Below, piece by piece: positions 1 through 9,413 of a stretch of DNA of 11,556 bases. A program made the position numbers and the translations under genes. Source of the stretch: Spirogloea muscicola (lineage: Eukaryota; Streptophyta; Zygnematophyceae; Spirogloeales; Spirogloeaceae); contig WELB01000038.1 of assembly GCA_009602725.1 (NCBI GenBank), positions 748,695 to 760,250 on the forward strand, read 5' to 3'. The notes beneath the pieces are model-generated. The model was not told where the DNA came from. It ran no database searches and saw only the letters and a list, made by a program, of their open reading frames with translations. Numbering within the stretch: position 1 is the stretch's first letter; each line of letters starts with the position of its first letter.

Positions 1-180
<180 letters not shown>

Positions 181-195
181 CCCCGCCGCCGGCAG

Positions 196-1099
196 GGCAA
201 GTTAAGGAGGCGCTGGCGGAGGACACGGGCCTGGCGCCGGGCGAGCAGAAGCTCCTCTTCCGCGGCCGCGTGACGGTGGACGGCGAGAGCCTGCTGGCCG
301 CCGGCGTGCGCGACCGCTCCAAGCTCATGCTGCTGGAGGACGAGGCCGCGCACGCGCGCCGCGCCGAGGAGCAGCGCCTCGCCGAGGAGGTTCGCCGCGC
401 CGCCCACGCCATCGCCGCCGTGCACAGCGACGTCGACGGCCTCGAGGCTCAGGTGGGTCGCCGCCGCCGTCGCCGCGGCTGCCGGCCCGGCTCCGTGCCG
501 TAGGACCCATCTGGGTGCCGTGCCCGTGCCGCCCACGAAGCTGGCTCAGAGCTCGATCTATTCTCTACCGACCGACGGTCATACCGACATTGTGTACTTG
601 ATCTACAGGCTTGAGCACAGAGCCGAACTCACTCAGCATCCATCGGATCATCAGTCGTATGCCACCGAGATTGCTTGTTGTAACAAGCCCCTTAGGAAGA
701 AGCCTAGACCCCAATTTGTGACAAGGGACCGCCGACATCCTGCAGGTCGCGGCGATGGTGAAGCAGAGCGCGGGCGGCCCGCCGCAGGACGAGAAGCAGT
801 GCGTGATGCTGGGGGAGCTCCTCATGCGCCAGCTGCTCAAGCTGGACGGCATCCAGGCCGACGGCTCCGCGCGGCTCCTCCGCAAGACCGAGGTCCGGCG
901 GGTGCAGGCGCTCGTGGACGCCATCGACCGGCTCAAGGCGCAGCCGCGCCGGCCGCCCGCCCCGGCTGCGCCACCGGCTGCATCCGCTGGGGGCAGCGCC
1001 AAGTGGGTCACATTCGACAACGGCACCAGAAGCCGCGACCAACCTCCCGAGGAGCGGCCGACCGCACCCCACACGCCCATCTGGGCGCGGCCCAGCTGA
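196..1099 (+). CDS. BAG: BAG-family molecular chaperone regulator (3' part; two exons)
   Basis: Co-chaperone that binds the ATPase domain of Hsp70 through its BAG domain and acts as a nucleotide exchange factor; plant members of this class carry an N-terminal ubiquitin-like domain. Exons 196-452 and 746-1099 join in phase 0 (CAG|gtgggt ... tgcag|GTC). The 202 visible residues begin inside the ubiquitin-like domain (TGLAPGEQKLLFRGR, then GVRDRSKLMLLE, about residues 1-47). An Ala/Glu/Arg-rich helix follows (47-85), then the rest of the BAG domain with the signature LMRQLLKLDGIQADG and RRVQALVDAIDRLKA (about 107-151). A Pro/Ala linker leads to AKWVTFDNGT, which resembles the C-terminal motif of Arabidopsis BAG1-4. 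The acceptor before 196 leaves phase 2, so at least one upstream exon is missing, behind the T run. Family assignment is firm; which plant paralogue it corresponds to is not determinable. Confidence 0.92.
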
Positions 1100-1694
1100 G
1101 CATCCGCTGCCCTCGCTGCTTCCACAGCCCTCACTGTCAACGCCGCCACAACATTCTCTTCTTCCAGTCTGATTTATCCTGCCTGCTGTGTGCTGCATCA
1201 CAGCAGGCACAGACCACCGCGCTGCCGTGCTCCAACTTCTAGCTTGCTCAAGCAGCCTTGGGGCACGGTCATGCCACACCCGTAAGCATTAAGAGCACCG
1301 GTAGAGTGTCAAGCATTGTGCACATTGATCAATGCTCCGATTTCAAGTGTGTGTGTGCAATCGTGGCCGTGTTGGCCAGCATAGAGTGCTTTGATGCATG
1401 TCCCATCTTGAAGCTCGCCATCATTGAAGACTTTGATGCGAGGCCCGGCATCTATGCAAGACCTTCCACAATTTGCACCTCGAGAGCCGCTTTGAAAGAG
1501 AATGTTCATACAGCCAACACGCCATGCTTTGCGAAGCATTCAAAGCTAACGCACAGAGCAACTACAGGGTGGCCCTGAATGTTGCTTTCCTGGCGACTCT
1601 TGAATTCTCAGAATGTTGTGCTGAGAGCTTTGCGAGCAGCAGATGCGTGGGCAGCTACAGCGGACTACCTGTAGTAAGACCTGAGCATAGGTTG
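1100..1694. other. Convergent spacer: 3' UTRs of BAG (+) and MRL7-like (-)
   Basis: This lies between the two facing stop codons. Short open frames exist on both strands but show no family resemblance, no coherent splice sites and no codon bias. I see no TGTAA polyadenylation signal for BAG in this stretch and none on the other strand for the MRL7-like gene, so the transcripts may overlap or use other signals. A short GT run sits near 1348-1358. Confidence 0.7.
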
Positions 1695-3312
1695 CTAAGA
1701 AGACTGCATGTGGGCAGGTCGAGGGCCTCCATATAGGACGTGCCCACTGATCTGCAAGAGCTCCTCAACAGTAACAGGCCCTGCATGCAAGCAAGACAAC
1801 TCAGTCAGCATTTCACCGGTGCTGCACACATCATCTATCGGTGCACTCTTCGAATTTACTCAAAAACCTTTTCAGTGTGAGAATCCAACAAGAAAAGTCA
1901 GCTTATGGTTGGTGGAGTGGACCCACGCACAGCAGGAAATGTAAGTACCTTCTACTCGGTGGACGTATTTGGAGTTCTTTATGAAGAGGAGCTGAGGTGG
2001 GCGTTCCACACCCAGCGATGTCGCCATGTCGGGCTCTATTCCAGCATCCACCTTGAAAGCCTGTGTCCAAAAGGAATGCCATGATGGCCTCATCTGCCAA
2101 TGTTGCTCATTGTAGATAAGAGTATAGGCCAAAAGACAGCCTATAGGGAAAGATTTGCAAAATACTGTGTAGTCTATAGCAAGCTCCCCTGACACCTGCA
2201 TCTTTGCATGTTGATATACATAAACTTCTATACGATTTTCTGAAGTACATGTCACAGGTAAGGAGAGGCCGTAATCAGTGGCAAGCTGCTGGTGGCCGTA
2301 TGGCGCCCACTGTCTGCTGGAAGCAGCGCAGCTCACCCTGAAGGGCACCTTGCCGGAGCCCCAGATAGTGACAGCTGCCCGCTCCAGGGCCTCGAGCATG
2401 CGCCACGATGCCTCCCTCCTACAGTAACACCAAGCGGTGGGCCGAAGACTGTTAGGCCAAGAGCAGGTGCATCAAGGGCATTGAGATACTAGATTATCTA
2501 CATTCAAATATATGTCTAAAATCCAAGCAGCTTCAACACAGGACGGTGCATCTTTGCATGCTCAATGCTGCAGCGTTATGGCAAGATAACAGGAGCCCTG
2601 AAACAATGCTCGTTGGGACATGCAATCTTTGAGAGGCAGTCAACCACCTGGGGCCGTAACGTTCAAAGATGCAGACGACAAGGGGGCTTGTATCACCGAA
2701 GACCTCAGCATCCCAATCGTTGGACGTTATGTCCGCTACGATGGGCTCGTCCGCCTCTACATTCCACCGCTGCCCCCACGTATCCTCCTCATCGTCCTCC
2801 TCCTCTTCGTCAAGACCATCGCCGTCATTCTCCTCCTTGGCCATCTCAGCGTCACTACACTGCTCAGCCCCCTCCATCGGCCTCATGGAGGGTGGCGGCT
2901 CGCTGCTGAGCCGCGGCTCGAAGAACTGCGAGACTCGGAAGCCCCACCCGTCGTCGGCCTCGGGCGGCCACGTCGGATCCTCCTCCTCCACAAACCATGG
3001 CTCGTCAGCTTCAAGCACATCCTCAACATCCTTCCTCCCCCCTCCTCCCTCCTCCAGTGACGCCCCTGCCGCCAATTCCTGCTCGTCTGAGCTCCGCCTG
3101 CCGCTCGTGCTTTCCCTGCTCGCCGAGTCGGGACCTTCATTGGGCCTTGGCCTCTCCTGGAAGCTCGTGCTCTGACCGTTGCCGCGGTCGGCAGGTCCGG
3201 CAAGCTCGGCCTCTGCACCACTGCAGTCTTGCGCCACACTGCTGCGCCCTGCCCGGCTGGCTGGGGCTGGCGGCTGACGACTCGGCCACCTTGGTGTACT
3301 GCCGGCACCCAT
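1695..3312 (-). CDS. MRL7: MRL7/SVR4-like thioredoxin-fold plastid protein (complete, four exons)
   Basis: Members of this family (MRL7/SVR4, also ECB1/RCB, and the MRL7-L paralogue) support plastid-encoded RNA polymerase activity and chloroplast biogenesis. Exons on the minus strand are 3312-2648, 2418-2337, 2060-1949 and 1780-1695, and every junction keeps phase (2, 0, 1); the product is 314 aa, close to the roughly 330 of Arabidopsis. The N-terminus is basic and rich in Ser, Pro and Arg, like a transit peptide, followed by a low-complexity acidic segment (163-191, DEEEEDDEED). The thioredoxin-like part runs from about 192: VADITSNDWDAEVFGDTSPL, FERYGP, WRMLEALERAAVTIW, KVDAGIEPDMATSLGV, the cis-proline loop PPQ (270-272) and a final helix VEELLQISGHVLYG. 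There is no CXXC motif. The ATG at 3312 is the first in frame; the frame is open to 3405, and a spliced start farther upstream cannot be excluded. Confidence 0.85.
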
Positions 3313-3524
3313 GGCCTGTGCTCGGATGCAGGCAGCCTGAGCAGCGGTGCAACTCGAACTTGGACGCACCTCCTGCACGCCATAGCGCCAGAGCCACGTG
3401 CACGGTCATGTCGACTGACTTCCTACACAGAGCGACCACTGAGCCATGTCACGGTGTTTCCCCTGCAATTCCAGCCGAGGATGCGTGCTCCAGAGCTACA
3501 GCCGAGTACCGAGCGGGGCTTTGA

Positions 3525-3578
3525 TTCAGGATTCAGGGTTTAGGATTTTGGGTTAAGGTTTAGGTGTAGGGTTCAGAG
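3525..3578 (+). repeat. Degenerate telomere-like TTTAGGG tract upstream of MRL7-like gene
   Basis: Eight consecutive imperfect units can be read: TTCAGGA, TTCAGGG, TTTAGGA, TTTTGGG, TTAAGG, TTTAGG, TGTAGGG, TTCAGAG. Consensus is TTYAGGG, the plant/green-algal type telomere unit. It is internal, between two genes, so it is an interstitial tract and not a chromosome end. Relative to the MRL7-like gene the sense strand is CCCTAAA-like. Confidence 0.75.
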
Positions 3579-4086
3579 TGTCGTCCGCAGACTCTCCCTG
3601 TCCATTGGGGTGCCTCTCTTCCCCTCGGCACACCCAACTTTCTACCACTGACATGGGATCAATGAAGGGCCTGTGCTGCCCCCTCTGCTGCTCCACATGG
3701 TGTGAGAATTCACTCGCCATTTCAGCTTCAATTTCCCCTGCACGCACTCGGCTGGCTTTCACAGCCGCCCTTGACTGTCAGCCTCTCTCGCCGACCGGGT
3801 GGCGAGGCTCCCACGCCGCGAGCAGACTCTCTACCCCTCCTTGCCGGCGAGTGGCGATGCTCCACAAGAACCGCAAGCCCGACGGCGTGGCTCTCAGGAC
3901 TTGAACAGTCTTGCACAGTGCAGAGCTCGAGATACACGCATGAGGGTTTGGGCCGAGATGAGAGGTGGGAGGCGGGGCGTCGCGGCGAAGCTGGCGAGGC
4001 GGCGGCCTTGGGAGGGGCCGCAGGGATCCTACCGCGCGGCGGTCCACGGCTCCGCGGACGGATTCCCGGGCGACGCGGCTGGCGCG

Positions 4087-4110
4087 GGCGGCGGCGGCGG
4101 CGGCGGCGGN

Positions 4111-4159
<49 letters not shown>

Positions 4160-4174
4160 CGCCGCCGCCGCCGG
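4087..4174. repeat. (GGC)7 - N - T49 - (GCC)n inverted arrangement
   Basis: Seven GGC units (4087-4107) plus GG are followed by one N (4110), 49 T (4111-4159) and then CGCCGCCGCCGCCGG (4160-4174). The two GC-rich arms are complementary over about 14 nt and would form a hairpin with the T run as its loop. The ambiguous base at the junction indicates that the assembly itself was uncertain here. The block falls in the presumed 5' UTR or core promoter of API5. I regard it as a probable sequencing or gap-closure artefact over a GC-rich hairpin. Confidence 0.85.
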
Positions 4175-4254
4175 CGTTGCTCCTGCAGCTCTTGCCTGCG
4201 GCAGCAGCAGCAGCTCGTGGATCGCCCGGCGCCCGCGCCGCGGCGGCGGTGGCC

Positions 4255-7200
4255 ATGGCCCCGGCCGACGACCCCGCCGTCGAGCGGCTGTACGCGTTCG
4301 GGGAGAGCCTCAACGCCGCCAAGGACAAGGCCAAGGTGCGGCAGCGGCGCCCCCTCCTCCACCTGCGCGCCTGTCTCCCGCCTTCCTCGGCTTGAGCCGC
4401 GCCGCAGATCACGCCGCTTCCCACGCTTCCATGGCTGCCTGCCCCCCTCCTCCGACCGGGCCTGCGGTCCTGGAGCTTCCGCCGCCGGCAGCCTTGCCTG
4501 CCAGCACGTCTGCCGCTGCAGCTTCTCAGCTCCCGTCGGCCATGATGCGCTTCGGTTGCTGAGCGCCGCGACGTGCGCCGCAGAACGAGGACGACTACCG
4601 CGGCATCATCGCGGCGGCCAGCGGCAGCAACAAGGCGAAGCAGCTGGCCGCGCAGCTCATCCCGCGCTTCTTCAAGCTCTTCCCGCAGCTCTCCGCCGAC
4701 GCCATCAACGCGCAGCTGGACCTGTGCGAGGAGGAGGAGCTGGGGGTGCGCCGCCTCTCTGGTCTGCCGCGGCTGTGTCAAGCGAGCAAGGGCGCAGCGA
4801 GGCATGGCTCATTGCGGGCACGGCGCTGGAGCTCCTCAGGCCGCCGAGTGCTAGGCGCCTCGCCGCTTCCCACTGAGTGACCGCTTGTCCCCATCTCTGA
4901 GCAGATACGGGTCCAAGCCATCCGCGGCCTGCCGGTGATCAGCAAGGACACCCCCGAGCACCTCCCGAAGATCGCGGACGTCCTTGGCCAGCTGCTGGTG
5001 GCTGGTGAGTGAGCTTGCAGCTGCTCTGCTGAGTCCATCGGGAGCTTGCAGTATCATGGACATGCTCAGGGAATGCAATTTGACATGGAACAGCCATTGC
5101 ATTGCAGAAGAGTCTCTGGAGAGGGATGCCGTACAGAAGGCTCTCATGCAGGTCCTCAGGCAGGATTGTCGAGGTATGGCCCCATCAAATCTCACTAGCC
5201 ACTTTGCGCCAGTCATGCTCGTCAATCATGCAGTGCAAATTACAAGCTGCTAAGTGAGGAGGTTGTGCCAATACTTCATGTTTCGCCTTCAATGTGGTAG
5301 CCGCAGCCTTGGTTCATTCTCATCCTCAAGCCTCTAGAAGAGCACTGAGGCTGTGAGAAGGTGATTGCAGCATCCTTGACTGCGCTCTTCAAGCACGTGA
5401 AGAGTCCGGACGAGAACGTCCGAGAGAAGGTCCTCATTTTCATCAAGGAGAAGGTAGGCTTCAAACACTCTACGTTACTTCACTGCGGCCCTTGCTTGTG
5501 GGTTTCTCTGTGACAAGCATATGCAGTAGAACAAGTATCTGTTGAGCAAGTGCGTGATGTGCACTGTCTCTGGGTTGGATGCATCTAATTCATGGACAAT
5601 GATTCAAAAGAACGAGCCGGCGTTCACCACGGTGGCATTTAGGACCCATCTACGCCGTACCCAAACTGACCAACACGTCAGCACAACTTACAGGTTTTCA
5701 CGTCGAAGCGAGAGCTTCTCCAGCCGAAACCAGAAATGGAACGGCACATCACAGACCTCACAAAGAAGGTGCTCGTCACAATCTGAGCAAGTTGTTGAGC
5801 TCCTGTCGCTTGATAGGCTGCCTGTACAATGCCTTCATAGATTTTCGGCACAGCACAGTGTGATGGTTCTGACACTTTGTGGCAGAGCTAGAAGTGCAGT
5901 TTACAGTGGCAGACACGAGTACGCAATTGTTGCCTGCTATCTTACGGGGGCCATAGCTGTCCTGTGATGCAGATACTGCAGGATGTTACTGGTGCAGAGT
6001 TCAAGATGTTCATTGACTTTCTGAGGAGCCTGGACCTCTTTTCTGAGAAAGCACCGCCGGAGCAAGTACAAGAGCTTGTTCAGATCATTGAGGGCCAGGC
6101 TGATCTCCAGTCCAAGTTTGAGGTGAGAATTATCACAAGCGAGTATGGTAACACTAGGTCTACCTCGGGCACATTGAGGACTCTGTGCCGGTGCATTCGT
6201 CCCTGTCTCCTGCGGCTGGGTGACTACACTTGTCCTGTCTCAGTGAGTTGCTCAAGGACGAGTACTCTCGGCTCCAGAAGCAAGGGGAGGATGTCTTCCC
6301 CTTGCTGATGCTGGGCAGCTTGAACGAACATATCTCCGAGAGCCGTTATAGTATACTGGTCAAAAGGGTGGCTCCGTAATAATGTCATAAGAAGAGTTTC
6401 TGAAAAAGCACGGGCTTATGTTGCGCTTCTCTTTGTTATGTGCAGGTGACTGACGAGGATCACCTGGAGAGGGTGCTATCTTGCCTGCAAGTCGCGCTTC
6501 CTCTCTATGCTGTGAGTCTTGCAAAATGCAGTGCAAGTTGGTGGCAGGTTGTGGACACTGGCATAAGTCAACCAGTCTTTCATTTAGGGCAAGTAGCACC
6601 TCAGCTTGATTCCATCTATGAAGGAGCAATCCATCGGTGCAGTGCAGCAAGTTCCTGAGCTATTTCTTACTTACAGTCATCGAGTCAGCTGCTCACTGAA
6701 GAGCGCTCATCGCTTCCCTGCTGCATGTCATCCTTTTGCAGCGCGGGGCATCCAACAGCAAGTTTATGACTTTTTTCGGAAGACATCTTCTGCCTGTCTT
6801 CAGCCAGGCATGTGGAAGTGGCTATAGACTTTCCTGTTAGAGTAGTGTCCGGCTGCCCAAGCATGTGAAGCAGCGTGGTTTGATAAGGTCACATGCAATC
6901 TTTGCACTCTAAGTTGCTGATGGTGATAATAAGGTCTACTCATTTGCTTGGTCCAGCTGCTTTGAGTGTTTGCTATAGAGAAGTAGAGAGACTCACATTG
7001 TTTTGCACCCTGCTTCCAATCCAGCTATCCCCCGAGAGGCAGCTCAACTTGCTGAAGCTTCTGGCAGAATCATCCTCAGCAACCTCAGCAAGTGATGCAC
7101 GGCAGCTTCTACCTGCTGTCTTGGAAGTTCTCAAGGTCCACATCTACTGCAGATGGAAAAATGGCATTCATCATGATGGGCAGTAGCAGAATAGCATGTA

Positions 7201-8898
7201 TGTCTGGCGACTCTGGAATCATGGTACCACACTTATATTCTGTTCGTCTTCAGTGATTCCACTTGACAGCATGTCAGTACATTCTGAGGAAGACGTGGTG
7301 GTTTGTTGATGCAGTCGTACTTGCCAACAAAAAAGTCAAAAGATCCTCTCAAGATGGAGTACATAGAGTGCTTATTGTATGCTTTTCGCCAATTGGCTCA
7401 TAAGGTAAGTGCTTGCAAACTGCTCAAGTCGATGCTTGCCCAGTGCAAGCCACAAGCTGTTCATGAGGCTGGTAGAATGACTGATAGTGCAGGACGTGCA
7501 CTTTGCCATTCAGTGAATTACTGGCACTGATTGTCTGGTTGCATGTTGGTCAACACTGACACTGGGCATGCATGTAGTGAACCTGCTCAAGCTAGTACTA
7601 GCTGACATGCAGTAAATGAGCGTGTTGGTACCGTCATAGCTTTCATTAATGACCTCTCAATGTGCTTGTGCCTATTGTGTGCAGGCACCAAACGTGACCA
7701 ACTCCTTATGTGGATACAAAATAGTGACTGGCCAACCATCTGATAGATTGGGCGAAGATTTTAGTGATAGGCACAAAGAGTGGATAGAGAGGTGGGTGTT
7801 TCACACCACTTGAGTGAGTTGCTGTGCCCATCAGTCCATTGGCAGCCACAGCACGTTCAGCAACGTGGTTTGCACATTCATATCAGGACCATTTGTCAAC
7901 CTCTTGTTGCACTTTCTTCAGATTAAATGTAGCAGAAGAGGTAGCTCGAGCTGAGGAGATTGCAGCTACAAAGCAGGCATCACAACAGGAAGCTGCTTCG
8001 AGGAGCGCTACAGATGAAGCCGGCAAGGCTAGTGCGGTGAGCCGCAAAGCAACATGCAAGCTTAACATCCACAGTCGGAGGCACAGATTCTAGATCCTGT
8101 GTCACACCAAGCAATGTGCATTCCTGCTGTCTGCTCTGCTTTCGCCGCTGGATTTTGAATGATTGACATGCGTCTTTGAGCCAGGCATGCTTACATCATG
8201 GCTGTATGCTGTCTGCAATGTGCCACAGAGGGCCAAGGTGAATGCAGCCAGAGCACAAGCACGAGTGGCTTCAAACACTGTCAAGCTTGCGAATAAGGTA
8301 AGGGCACCTAGAGTGTCTTTGAAGCAGTGCATGCACACGGCTTGTGATGATCACTCTTGGCATATTCACTGAGATGGGATCTCTTCTTGTGCACAGGACC
8401 TACGGAAGATGGTCCCGCAATTCTCACTCGATTCCCACTTCACATTGTCTTGGCAAGATCAACCCAAGGCAGTCCCAGGGCTGCACAGGTATGATGATTC
8501 ACTTTTCCCATCTGTGTTTGTCATATCCTGCCGGCATATACTACTCTGTTGCTTGCCGGAGGAGCACAAAGATATTGATGCGCTTTCATACATCTCCTTG
8601 CTGCCATTCCTTCTGCATGCTGACTGTAAGCGTCAGTGATGGGGGCAAGAGCTGATCATAATTGCTGGTCAATTTGTGGGCTTGGTACTCCAGCGTGAAG
8701 AGGCCTGCTACTGGAGCATCAAATGGGGCGAGTGTGCAGGAGCAAGGTGGTAAGAAACCCAGGTCAAACCAGCTGGTTGCACGGGCTCTGCAGGGCCTCC
8801 CTGGAGGTGTGTCTGCAACAGCAGGCAGGGGCAGTGGACAGGATGCAGACACTGGGAGCGGCAGGTACGGGCGGCCGGGACGAGGTTTCAGGAGGTGA
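4255..8898 (+). CDS. API5: API5 (apoptosis inhibitor 5 / AAC-11) homologue, complete, 16 exons
   Basis: Nuclear helical-repeat (HEAT/ARM) scaffold; in animals it is anti-apoptotic, and plant homologues take part in programmed cell death. Exons: 4255-4335, 4584-4745, 4905-5004, 5108-5173, 5371-5453, 5694-5768, 5973-6122, 6446-6511, 6742-6807, 7025-7135, 7315-7404, 7685-7791, 7922-8036, 8229-8297, 8397-8488, 8694-8898. Phases agree at every junction and give 545 aa, near the plant length. Markers: AAQLIPRFFKLFPQL and INAQLDLCEEEELG (exon 2), an LxxLL motif LGQLL (108-112), LQDVTGAEFKMFIDFLRSL (exon 7), RGASNSKF (exon 9), DARQLLPAVLEVL, YIECLLYAFRQLAHK and the plant hallmark CGYKIVTGQPSDRLGEDFSD (359-378). 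The C-terminus has a basic cluster GGKKPR, likely a nuclear signal, and a Gly/Arg tail (GRYGRPGRGFRR). Intron 9 is GC-AG. ATG 4255 fits the family N-terminus. Confidence 0.95.
6224..6379 (+). other. Unexplained coding-like open frame inside API5 intron 7
   Basis: Between API5 exons 7 and 8 a frame is open from 6224 to a TAA at 6377-6379. It is preceded by a good acceptor (cctgtctcag, AG at 6242-6243) and contains a possible donor (ctg|gtcaaa at 6359). The translation includes ELLKDEYSRLQKQGEDVFPL and LNEHISESRYSILVKRVAP. It has an amphipathic, charged, ordinary-protein look, and 33 of 44 codons end in G or C, more than the next API5 exon. Exons 7 and 8 already join perfectly without it, and known API5 proteins have no insert here. 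I do not recognise the sequence. It could be an alternative exon, a poison exon, or a fragment of another gene. Confidence 0.45.
6808..7024 (+). other. GC-AG intron in API5 (intron 9)
   Basis: Exon 9 ends in CAG followed by gcatgt; the intron ends atccag before CTATCC. Using the GC donor keeps phase 0 and joins LLPVFSQ to LSPERQLNLL, exactly as the family requires. No GT at a usable position and phase does the same. GC-AG introns are a known minority class of U2 introns and tend to have a strong CAG exon end, as seen here. Confidence 0.8.
7590..7603. repeat. 14-bp perfect palindrome in API5 intron 11
   Basis: AGCTAGTACTAGCT is self-complementary over all 14 bases and lies within the intron 7405-7684. 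No flanking repeat or target-site duplication is evident; it may be chance. Confidence 0.5.
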
Positions 8899-9413
8899 TG
8901 AAGGTTGCCTGCATGACCTTCAACGCGAGGCCGTCAAAGGGCCAAGGCTTCTAGGAACTGAGCATGCTGGCAGCCACACGCCATTGGGCAGGCTGCTGCT
9001 TGTCAGTGGCAGCTCATCTGGGCTTGGCCTTTTTCGTAGGCATTTGCAGCCAAGTACCCGCCACGTATAGTTCGTGGAATCCACCTTGCTTCCCTTGCAC
9101 CTTCTTACATTACATGTGCAACCTGCCTCATGGCATGCCTCCCACAGCAGTGTGCCAGCTCCAGCTGTGGGCCAGCTGTTGCCTGCTGCAGCAGGTGCGG
9201 CCACCCCTTGCACAAGCTTAACAGCCGCTGGTTGAGGTCTGATTAGAATGCCACAAATGTGGGCATGTCCAAATTTGCGCTCACCCCCAACAACTCTAAG
9301 CTGCAAATGACACATGGGGTACAAGAAGTGGGTATCATTGTAGCTGGGACACTCAGTGAAGTGGCTGCTATGTGAGGAAATCTACAAATGGCAGGCAGCA
9401 GATTTTGTCAGGT
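8899..9413. other. Convergent spacer: 3' UTRs of API5 (+) and transporter (-)
   Basis: This contains no supportable gene. It is rich in TGC/GCA words and holds the presumed 3' ends of both genes, including the tandem TGTAA signal on the minus strand at 9105-9114. No TGTAA is visible on the plus strand for API5. Confidence 0.7.
9105..9114 (-). terminator. Tandem TGTAA polyadenylation signal of the transporter gene
   Basis: On the minus strand the sequence is TGTAATGTAA, two adjacent copies of the pentamer that serves as the main polyadenylation signal in many green algae. It lies about 300 nt past the transporter stop codon, a normal 3' UTR length. Cleavage would be expected 10-20 nt further, near 9090. 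Confidence 0.55.

Larger units (their letters stand above)
3313..4254. promoter_or_regulatory. Divergent intergenic region with presumed bidirectional promoter
   Basis: This separates the starts of the MRL7-like gene (-) and API5 (+), so both promoters and 5' UTRs must lie here. Visible landmarks are a CACGTG G-box-type hexamer (3395-3400), about 85 nt upstream of the MRL7-like ATG, a degenerate telomere-like tract (3525-3578), and a GGC repeat, N and T run (4087-4174) about 80-170 nt before the API5 ATG. No TATA box is obvious. CACGTG also occurs by chance in the transporter coding exon, so its role is unproven. A minus-strand open frame (3768-3553) looks mildly protein-like but has no recognised family. 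Confidence 0.6.

Noticed and set aside
520-1242. 240-codon plus-strand open frame over the BAG intron and exon
   Set aside because: It runs through the intron in a frame shifted from the BAG domain, and no family resemblance exists; the spliced 196-452/746-1099 model explains the region.
1473-1736. Small plus-strand open frame between BAG and the MRL7-like gene
   Set aside because: It has no codon bias, start context or homology; it sits in the convergent 3' UTR region and overlaps the MRL7-like last exon.
2669-3175. Long Ser-rich plus-strand open frame
   Set aside because: It is the antisense shadow of the MRL7-like first exon; the serine runs come from the complement of Glu/Asp codons.
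3395-3400. CACGTG as a proven light-responsive G-box
   Set aside because: The hexamer also occurs in coding sequence in this window (about 5394 with a partial match and 11058-11063), so one copy near a start is not evidence of function.
8343-8372. C/D-box-like pair in API5 intron 14
   Set aside because: Only about 20 nt separates the boxes, too short for a snoRNA.
8895-8960. C/D box snoRNA (GTGATGA ... CTGA) after the API5 stop
   Set aside because: The C box overlaps the stop codon, the ends do not form a terminal stem and no D'/C' boxes or guide are evident.
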